Origin: Persicimonas caeni
GTDB lineage: Bacteria; Myxococcota_A; Bradymonadia; Bradymonadales; Bradymonadaceae
Length of the DNA stretch: 64,000 nt
Direction of reading: 5' to 3'
Assembly (NCBI RefSeq): GCF_006517175.1
Contig: NZ_CP041186.1
Span: forward strand, 1,515,001-1,579,000
A program made the position numbers and the translations under genes. Positions 58,340-64,000 of the stretch are shown in pieces (position 1 is the first letter of the stretch; every line of letters begins with the position of its first letter). The notes under the pieces are model-generated. The model made no database searches and was not told the DNA's origin. It worked only from the letters and a program-made list of their open reading frames with translations.

Positions 58340-60626
58340 CAACATCTTCCTCTCCACCCGAAGGGAAGGAGAGGACCGAGGAGAGGCCTCCCTTTCCACG
58401 AAGCGAAGCGAAGTGGAGAGGGACCGAGGGAGAGGCCTTCTTCGCGTTTGCAGCGCATTGCTGATTTTGCTGTTCGCACTCCTCACATCGAGCGTCGCCT
58501 TCGCCGCCGAGATCGACGTCTGGCACAGCTACCGCGGCGCCGAAGAAAAGGCGCTCGCCGAGCTCGTCACCCGCTGGAACGACACGCACCCCGACGAGCC
58601 CGTCCGCCTGCTCGCCGTGCCCCACGAGGCCTACGCGAACAAGCTGACCTCGGCGATTCCGCGCGGCCAGGGGCCAGACCTGTTCATCTTCGCCCACGAG
58701 CGCATCGGCGACTGGGCCGAGTCGGGCATCATCGCCCCGCTCGACGACAAGCTCGACGAGGCCGAGCAGGACGCGTTTTTGCCGGTCACCCTCGACGCGC
58801 TTCGCTACGGCGACAAGCTGTACGGCGTGCCGCTGGCGTTCAAGACGGTCGCCCTCTTCTACAACAAAGACCTCGTCGACAACCCGCCCGAGACCACCGA
58901 GGAGCTCGTCGCGCTCGCCGAAGCGCAGCGCGACGAGGAGGCCGGAAGCTTCGGACTCGCCTACCAGGCCGACAGCTTCTACTTCCACGCCGGCTGGTTC
59001 TTCGGGTTCGGCGGCAAGATCTTCAACGACGACGGCACCGCCCGGCTCGACCGGCCGGAGAACGCCAAGAGCCTGGCGTTCGTCGCCGATTTGCGCGAGC
59101 GCGGGCTCATCCCCGAGGAGCCGACCGGCGCGCTCGTCGGCGAGTTGTTCAACGACGGCAAAGCGGCCGCGGTCATCCAAGGGCCGTGGTTCTTGGGCGA
59201 GATCGACGAGTCGGTCGACTACGCCGTGGCGCCGCTGCCGAGGGTCTCGGAGACCGGGCTTCCCGCCCGGCCCTTCCTGACGGTCGAGGCGGCGCTGGTG
59301 TCGGCCGAGGCGACGAACCCCGACGGCGCGATGGCCTTCGCGCGCTATTTGAGCGCGCCCGACGGCGCGAAGTTTCGCCTGCAGGAGGGCAAACAGCTCG
59401 TGGCCAACGAGGCGGTCTACGAGGACGCAAGCGTCGAGCTCCCGCAGGCGCTGCGCGCCTTCCAGGAGCAGTCGAAGCAGGCCAAGCCGATGCCCAACCA
59501 GCCGCTGATGCGCGCGGTGTGGGAGCCGGCGGCGCTGGCGATGCGCAGCGTGCTCCGAGGCTCGCTGGGGCCGGAGGGCGCGCTTAAAAAAGCGCAGCAG
59601 CGCTTCGAAGTCGTCACCCGCGCCCCGCCCGAGCAGAAGAATCCGTTCCCGTACCTCATCGGCCTCGTCGTCCTGCTCGCCGCAGCGCTCGGCTGGCTGT
59701 GGCTCGGCCTGAAGCGCCAGGGCGGCATGGCCGCGCTTCGCCAGAAGAAGCACGCCTACCTGTACCTGCTCCCTGGCGGGCTCGCGCTCGTCTTGCTCGT
59801 CCTCGTGCCGTTCGTGGTGGGCACGGCGGTGGCCTTCTTCAGCCACCGCGGCGGCGAGTTTACGTTCGTCGGGCTGTCGAATTTCGTGAGCATCATCTTC
59901 AGCGAGGACTACCCGGTCACCGACCCGCTGTCGTTCTACTTCACGCTCGGCGTGACGGTGATGTGGACGGCGATCAACGTCTTCTTCCACGTCTCCATCG
60001 GTCTGGCGCTGGCGATGCTGCTGCGCAACAAGTGGCTCAAGCTCAAGGGCGTCTACCGGGTACTCCTGATCGTGCCGTGGGCGGTGCCGAGCTATATCAC
60101 CGCGCTCATCTGGAAGGGGATGTTCCACAGCCAGTTCGGCGCCATCAACGGCATCTTGGAGAGCGTCGGCTTGGAGCCGGTGCCCTGGTTTTCGGGCTTT
60201 TGGACGGCGTTCGCGGCCAACGTGACCACCAACACATGGCTCGGTTTCCCGTTCATGATGGTCGTCTGCCTGGGCGCGCTGCAGGCGGTGCCCAAGGACA
60301 TCGAAGAAGCCGCGATGATGGACGGCGCCAACGCCTGGACGCGCTTCTGGCGGGTCATCCTGCCCCAGATCAAGCCGGCGCTGGTCCCGGCGGTGGTCCT
60401 GGGCAGCGTGTGGACCTTCAACATGTTCAATATCATCTACCTGGTCAGCGGCGGCGAGCCGGACGGCTCGACCGAGATCCTCATCTCGGAGGCCTACAAG
60501 TGGGCGTTTAGCCGCCAAGAGCAGTACGGCTATGCGGCGGCGTACGCCACGTTGATCTTCTTGGCGCTGATTGTGTATTCGGCGCTCACGCAGAAGCTGA
60601 CGGCGGGAGGTGGAGATGATGATTGA
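58326..60626 (+). CDS. MalE-MalF fusion: sugar-binding protein joined to permease
   Basis: 766 aa. Start ATG 58326, inside the end of malK. Residues about 8-37 come from repeat R5; then the signal peptide VCSALLILLFALLTSSVAFAA. About 59-435 is an SBP-1 binding protein (EIDVWHSYRGAEEKALAELV, LFIFAHERIGDWAESG, VPLAFKTVALFYNKDLV). One membrane helix (about 440-462, PYLIGLVVLLAAALGWLWLGL) links it to a MalF-type permease (about 475-760) with EAA motif EEAAMMDGANAWTRFWRVILPQIKP. So the binding protein is fixed to the pore. In E. coli these are separate MalE and MalF. No ATPase or MalG fusion. Confidence 0.92.
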   Translation: MGRYNNIFLSTRREGEDRGEASLSTKRSEVERDRGRGLLRVCSALLILLFALLTSSVAFAAEIDVWHSYRGAEEKALAELVTRWNDTHPDEPVRLLAVPHEAYANKLTSAIPRGQGPDLFIFAHERIGDWAESGIIAPLDDKLDEAEQDAFLPVTLDALRYGDKLYGVPLAFKTVALFYNKDLVDNPPETTEELVALAEAQRDEEAGSFGLAYQADSFYFHAGWFFGFGGKIFNDDGTARLDRPENAKSLAFVADLRERGLIPEEPTGALVGELFNDGKAAAVIQGPWFLGEIDESVDYAVAPLPRVSETGLPARPFLTVEAALVSAEATNPDGAMAFARYLSAPDGAKFRLQEGKQLVANEAVYEDASVELPQALRAFQEQSKQAKPMPNQPLMRAVWEPAALAMRSVLRGSLGPEGALKKAQQRFEVVTRAPPEQKNPFPYLIGLVVLLAAALGWLWLGLKRQGGMAALRQKKHAYLYLLPGGLALVLLVLVPFVVGTAVAFFSHRGGEFTFVGLSNFVSIIFSEDYPVTDPLSFYFTLGVTVMWTAINVFFHVSIGLALAMLLRNKWLKLKGVYRVLLIVPWAVPSYITALIWKGMFHSQFGAINGILESVGLEPVPWFSGFWTAFAANVTTNTWLGFPFMMVVCLGALQAVPKDIEEAAMMDGANAWTRFWRVILPQIKPALVPAVVLGSVWTFNMFNIIYLVSGGEPDGSTEILISEAYKWAFSRQEQYGYAAAYATLIFLALIVYSALTQKLTAGGGDDD
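58349..58437 (+). repeat. Twin-hairpin repeat R5
   Basis: CCTCTCCACCCGAAGGGAAG..., CTTTCCACGAAGCGAAGCGA, tail GGGAGAGGCC. It lies in frame at the 5' end of the MalE-MalF gene, between the start codon and signal peptide. Confidence 0.88.
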
Positions 60627-60666
60627 TCGAGTCAGTTGGAACGGAGTTCAGAAATCGCAACGCCCT

Positions 60667-60751
60667 CTACATAAGCAATTAAGGACATGAGGGCTGCGAT
60701 TTGGAACCACGTCGCGGCTCGCAACCCCTATGTCCTTAGATGCTTATGTAG
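60667..60751. repeat. Long palindromic element, copy 2
   Basis: The 33-base arm 60667-60699 (starting CTACATAAGCAATTAAGG) pairs with 60719-60751 (ending TTATGTAG), loop 19 bases, five mismatches. Same family and length as 1179-1263. Located in the 157-base gap between MalE-MalF and MalG; CTGCAAGGC after it matches the extension of copy 1. Confidence 0.8.
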
Positions 60752-60783
60752 CTGGCGCTACGCACCTGCAAGGCTTTGCTAAG

Positions 60784-61632
60784 ATGAGTCAACCATCAAA
60801 AACCCAGGTTTTCCTGACGAACGCGGCGCTCATCGTCGCCGTCTTCGTCACGCTCTACCCCGTGCTGTGGGTCGTCAAGATGGCGCTGACGCCCTCGCAG
60901 GCGTTTTCGATGTCGGTCAACCCGATCCCGACCGAGTTCTCGCTGGCGAACTTCGAAGACCTGCTCTTCGCTCAGGACATGGAGGGCAACTGGTTGTTTT
61001 TGCACCAGTTCATCAACAGCATCGCCGTGTCGGTGGCCACGACCATTCTGGGCGTCGGCTTCGCGACTACCGCGGCGTACTCGTTCTCGCGGTTTCGGTT
61101 TCCGGGCCGCGAGGGCGGCATGAACCTGTTGCTCATCACCCAGATGTTCCCGGGCGTGGTCATGACGATCCCGCTCTACATCATCCTCGAGGAGCTCGGG
61201 CTGCTGAATTCGCTCACGGGCATGGCGCTCGTGTACTCGACCACCGCGGTACCCTTTTGCGTGTGGATGCTCAAGGGCTACTTCGACACGATCCCGCGCG
61301 AGCTCGAAGAAGCCGCCATCATGGACGGCATGGGCCGCTTCGGCATCTTCACCAAGATTATCTTGCCCCTGGCCAAGCCGGGCATCGTCGTCACGGCTCT
61401 GTTCTCGTTCATGACTGCGTGGAATGAGTTCATCCTGGCCGCGACCTTTTTGAGCGAGCCGACCAAGTTCACCCTACCGGTGGCGCTGCAGCGATACGTC
61501 GGAGACTACTCGACCGAATGGGGCCGCTTTGCGGCGGGCGCGATTTTGGTGTCGATTCCGGTGATGGCGTTGTTCTTTGCGCTGCAGAAGCATCTTGTGG
61601 GTGGGTTGACGGCGGGGAGCGTGAAGGGGTGA
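60784..61632 (+). CDS. malG: MalG-type permease
   Basis: 282 aa from ATG 60784 (MSQPSKTQ); the frame runs upstream through the palindromic element but without a start signal. Six membrane helices, first VFLTNAALIVAVFVTLYPVLWVV. EAA motif EEAAIMDGMGRFGIFTKIILPLAKP marks the ATPase contact. C-terminus ALQKHLVGGLTAGSVKG is the usual MalG end (L-G-G-L-T-x-G-x-V-K-G). Works with MalK and the MalE-MalF fusion. Confidence 0.93.
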   Translation: MSQPSKTQVFLTNAALIVAVFVTLYPVLWVVKMALTPSQAFSMSVNPIPTEFSLANFEDLLFAQDMEGNWLFLHQFINSIAVSVATTILGVGFATTAAYSFSRFRFPGREGGMNLLLITQMFPGVVMTIPLYIILEELGLLNSLTGMALVYSTTAVPFCVWMLKGYFDTIPRELEEAAIMDGMGRFGIFTKIILPLAKPGIVVTALFSFMTAWNEFILAATFLSEPTKFTLPVALQRYVGDYSTEWGRFAAGAILVSIPVMALFFALQKHLVGGLTAGSVKG

Positions 61633-61664
61633 TGCCTCGTTCGAAACGCGAAGCGTAGCAATGC

Positions 61665-61822
61665 GGCGCCCCCCATCCGCCCTCCGCTTCGCTCCGGGCA
61701 CCTTCCCCGAGGGGAAGGGATTCCCTTGCTAGAACCGCAGAAGTAGCTTTTCGCAGGGTAATCCCTTCCCCTGGGGGAAGGTGCCGAGCGCGCGGTTTAG
61801 CGCGAGGCGGATGGGGGGCGCC
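61665..61822. repeat. 158-bp element with perfect 17-bp terminal inverted repeats, copy B
   Basis: Ends GGCGCCCCCCATCCGCC (61665-61681) and its perfect complement (61806-61822). Inside are two CCTTCCCC/GGGGAAGG hairpins flanking a core with AGTAGCTTTTCGCAGGGT. The core is the reverse complement of the core in copy A (1-128), although the outer arms and tail TTTAGCGCGAGGCGGATGGGGG are in the same direction. Non-coding; lies just after malG. Confidence 0.88.
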
Positions 61823-61875
61823 AGAAAGCAAAAAAGTACAGATTTGAACCATACAATAGCCCAACGAGTTCTAAG

Positions 61876-63111
61876 ATGAACAAATACACAATCCTACTCC
61901 TCACAGCCGCCCTCACCCTGGCGGCCTGCTCCGATGACGACACGAACAACGCGTCGAATAACACCAACAACGCCGCCGACACCGGCGTCGACACGTCCCC
62001 TGACACGTCGACAGACACCGCCGAAGAAGGTCTGTCGGTCATGTCGATCCAGCCCACTAGCGGCGGGGTCTCGGGGGGTACGGCGGTGACGATCGCGGGC
62101 ACGGGCTTTGTCGACGGGGCGAAGGTCTTCTTCGGCGACACTGAGGCGACCGACGTCACCTTCGTCTCGAAGTTCCAGCTCGACGCGACCTCGCCGGCGG
62201 GCGCCATCGGATCGGTCGACGTCGTCGTCGAGAACCCCGACGGCGAGCAGGCGACGCTGACGGGCGGCTTCGAGTACGTCGACGATGCGCCGACGTTGTC
62301 GGTGGGATGGTGCGTGCTGCAGTTCCCCGACTCGACCAGCGTCGAGGCGGGCAGTGAGACCGAGGAGATCTTCGGGCGCGTCTACGTCGAGGGATGCTCG
62401 GAGGCCGACGCGCAATGCGCCGAGGTAACTGCGCAGGTGGGCTACGGTGTGGCAGGCGACGACCCCACGGTCGACGCGAACAAGTGGACGTGGACGATGG
62501 CGTCCTACAACCCCGGGCACACGAGCGACGACAACGACGAGTACGGCGCCAAGCTCACGCCCGACACCGCGGGCGACTTCGTGTACGCCTACCGCTTCTC
62601 GGTCGACGGCGGCACCAACTGGACCTACTGCGACCTCGACGACAGCACGAACGGCTTCAGCCTCGACCAGGCCGGCGAACTCACCGTCACCGAAGACACG
62701 ACCGTGCCGACCGTCGACATCGGCTGGTGCCGCCTGCAGTGGCCCGAGTCGACCTCGACCACCGTGGGCGCGAACACCGAGATGATCTACGGCCGCGTCT
62801 ACTCGGCCGGCTGCACCGACGGCAACGCCCACTGCGACGAGATCACCGCCCAGGTCGGCTACGGCCCCACCGACGGCGACCCCACCGCGGACGCCAGCGC
62901 CTACACCTGGACCGACGCCAGCTACAACGCGGGCCACGAGTCCGACAACAACGACGAATACCAGGCCGCCCTGCAACCGACCGCCGAGGGGACGTACAGC
63001 TACGCGTATCGCTTCTCGGGCGACGGCGGCGCCACCTGGACCTACTGCGACTTCGACGACGCGGCGGGCTTCGTCGCGGGCAACATGGGCACGTTGACCG
63101 TCGATCCGTAA
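61876..63111 (+). CDS. TIG-domain lipoprotein with two tandem repeats
   Basis: 411 aa. Lipobox LAAC (Cys18), Asp/Asn/Thr tether (about 20-50), then an IPT/TIG domain (about 52-135: IQPTSGGVSGGTAVTIAGTGF, VDVVVENPDGEQATLTGGF). Two repeats of about 125 residues follow (142-270, 285-405), each with GWC-LQ-P, YGR/FGRVY-x-x-GC, DDPT/DGDPT, a W-T-x-A-S-Y-N-x-GH segment, NDEY and YAYRFS-x-DGG-x-x-WTYCD. Each repeat holds Cys pairs. Such beta units look like carbohydrate- or surface-binding modules; function not known. It may belong to the glucan locus, 243 bases after malG. Confidence 0.83.
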   Translation: MNKYTILLLTAALTLAACSDDDTNNASNNTNNAADTGVDTSPDTSTDTAEEGLSVMSIQPTSGGVSGGTAVTIAGTGFVDGAKVFFGDTEATDVTFVSKFQLDATSPAGAIGSVDVVVENPDGEQATLTGGFEYVDDAPTLSVGWCVLQFPDSTSVEAGSETEEIFGRVYVEGCSEADAQCAEVTAQVGYGVAGDDPTVDANKWTWTMASYNPGHTSDDNDEYGAKLTPDTAGDFVYAYRFSVDGGTNWTYCDLDDSTNGFSLDQAGELTVTEDTTVPTVDIGWCRLQWPESTSTTVGANTEMIYGRVYSAGCTDGNAHCDEITAQVGYGPTDGDPTADASAYTWTDASYNAGHESDNNDEYQAALQPTAEGTYSYAYRFSGDGGATWTYCDFDDAAGFVAGNMGTLTVDP

Positions 63112-63318
63112 CCGCAAGAAATCACCACGGGGAGCACCGAGGCACGGGGAAAAGCCCTAAAAAAGCCTCTCTCCGTGTCCCCGTGCTCCCCGTGGTGAAA
63201 CCCTCGGCACGTTGACCGTCGATCCGTAACGGCAAGAAATCACCACGGGGAGCACCGAGGCACGGGGAAAAGCCCTAAAAAAAGCCTCTCTCCGTGTCCC
63301 CGTGCTCCCCGTGGTGAA
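63088..63318. repeat. 118-bp tandem duplication with long hairpins
   Basis: Copies begin at 63088 and 63206 (offset 118). Each covers the last nine codons of the TIG lipoprotein (GTLTVDP-stop in copy 1) plus a hairpin with CACCACGGGGAGCAC arms (63123-63137/63183-63197 and 63241-63255/63301-63315). They lie between convergent genes and probably end both transcripts. The second copy of the codons is not translated. Confidence 0.92.
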
Positions 63319-63336
63319 TCTCTTCTGTTCCGCTAC

Positions 63337-63597
63337 TCACGTGCGGTTGCGCACCCGCTCGAAGCCGTCGCGGATGTCGCTCATCAGCAGGCGGATGTCT
63401 TCTTTCATCCGGTCGGCCTCCGACTGGCCCTGCTGGCGCAGCCCTTTCATCTTGGTTTCGAGCTCCTGGAAATTCTTCTCGACGTCTTCCCAAGCGTCGC
63501 GCGCTTCCATCTTGCCCAAGTTGAGCTTCACCTTGAGCTCGTCGCGCTTTTGCTTGAGCTTGTCGAATGTTTCTTGAAGATTGTTATTGTCCGCCAT
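63337..63597 (-). CDS. Small coiled-coil protein
   Basis: 86 aa from ATG 63597 (seven bases after AGG; an ATG two codons earlier is too close to it). Almost entirely helical with heptad-like Leu/Lys/Glu (LQETFDKLKQKRDELKVKLN, NFQELETKMKGLRQQGQSEA, LLMSDIRDGFERVRNRT). Strongly charged; no signal peptide. Similar small coiled-coil proteins are often called hypothetical or chaperone-like. Convergent with the TIG lipoprotein gene. Confidence 0.78.
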   Translation of the reverse strand: MADNNNLQETFDKLKQKRDELKVKLNLGKMEARDAWEDVEKNFQELETKMKGLRQQGQSEADRMKEDIRLLMSDIRDGFERVRNRT

Positions 63598-63791
63598 GGT
63601 CATACCTCGTTTGGTTTCATTCCCATTCGTTTCGAGTCCGAAACCAACGTTTACACACGCCGATGAACGTCAAGGACTGCGCCCTGTTCTTGCGCTTGGG
63701 TGGTGGAAACGTTAGGCAAGACGAGACGCCTTGCAGCCCTGAACCACGTTCAAAAGACCCTTTCCAAAACCACCCAAAACGGAAGTCTGTC

Positions 63792-64000
63792 ATGTCTGTA
63801 CTCATCCTGGGAGCAACTTCGCCGATCGCCCGCGCCGTGGCCGAGGAGTACGCCGCCGACGGCAAGTCGGTGGTGTTGGCGGCGCGTAACGCCGACGAGG
63901 CCGAGGCGATCGCCTCGGACATCGCCATCCGCTTCGAGGTCGACACCTTCGCGCGCAGCTTCGACGCGCTCGACATCGACGAGCACGACGCGTTCGTCGC
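63792..64000 (+). CDS. SDR-family dehydrogenase, 5' part only
   Basis: Cut by the window end; 69 codons visible from ATG 63792, with GGAAG seven bases upstream. LILGATSPIARAVAEEYAADGKSVVLAARN is a Rossmann nucleotide-binding start with G-A-T-S-x-I-A in place of the usual TGxxxGIG, as in some short-chain reductases. The rest (IAIRFEVDTFARSFDALDIDEHD) is consistent. Substrate unknown. Confidence 0.75.
   Translation, partial: MSVLILGATSPIARAVAEEYAADGKSVVLAARNADEAEAIASDIAIRFEVDTFARSFDALDIDEHDAFV

Noticed and set aside
54908-58486. 1192-aa open frame on the minus strand across the amylase/malK genes
   Set aside because: Antisense to genes with clear catalytic and ATPase motifs; no family motifs of its own.
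58020-60518. 832-aa open frame on the minus strand
   Set aside because: Antisense to the MalE-MalF gene; typical Arg/Glu/Ala-rich shadow of GC-rich coding DNA.

Overview
The window is a GC-rich bacterial chromosome segment, read without any database search. Its character suggests a predatory or marine member of the Bradymonadales/Bradymonadia (Myxococcota, formerly Deltaproteobacteria). The reasons are the many lipoproteins with Asp/Thr-rich tethers behind the lipidated Cys, the PASTA-less eukaryotic-like Ser/Thr kinases, the Cys-repeat plus P-domain lipoproteins, and the abundant short palindromic repeats between genes. This assignment is inference; there is no rRNA gene in the window to test it. 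I found no tRNA, rRNA, CRISPR array, insertion sequence or prophage.

Layout. 0-7 kb: a MaoC-type hydratase, small lipoproteins, a three-domain peptidoglycan-acting lipoprotein (SpoIID + PGRP amidase + CHAP-like), an unrecognised 523-aa protein and a small CBM48 protein. 7.2-12.1 kb: a group of tRNA-modification genes, with a RudS-like s4U desulfidase (DUF523+DUF1722), a queuosine-salvage hydrolase (DUF2419), a TerB-like protein and a split MnmD/MnmC pair. 12.2-25.2 kb: four tandem paralogous lipoproteins (1252, 923, 1125, 793 aa), each with exactly ten Cys-pair repeats, a variable set of PPC-like beta domains and a C-terminal P-domain. 25.4-31.2 kb: a membrane Ser/Thr kinase and a soluble histidine kinase/OmpR-type regulator pair followed by a double-receiver protein that lacks both phospho-acceptor Asp residues. 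31.4-44.7 kb: an epoxide-hydrolase-like enzyme, an M19 dipeptidase, phosphotransacetylase, lipoproteins, a second kinase (DWG type) with polytopic C-terminus, a PDZ protein and a PlsC acyltransferase. 44.8-63.1 kb: a maltodextrin/starch locus interrupted by a repeat-rich stretch. It holds an SSS symporter, a LamB-like porin, two GH13 lipoproteins, a MalK-type ATPase, a natural MalE-MalF fusion, MalG and a TIG lipoprotein.

How genes work together. The LamB-like porin, the two surface or periplasmic amylases and the ABC importer form a plausible path from extracellular alpha-glucan to cytoplasmic maltodextrin; the CBM48 protein at 6.8 kb may belong to the same metabolism. The tRNA genes on both strands around 10.1 kb all act on wobble or thiolated tRNA bases.

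Most unusual. A twin-hairpin repeat of about 90 bp occurs five times within 48.3-58.4 kb. Four copies lie in frame at the 5' end of three consecutive exported-protein genes, between the start codon and the signal peptide. The four-gene Cys-stalk lipoprotein array, the degenerate double receiver, and a 338-bp duplication bracketing a frameshifted gene remnant and a 42-bp periodic array are also worth a second look.
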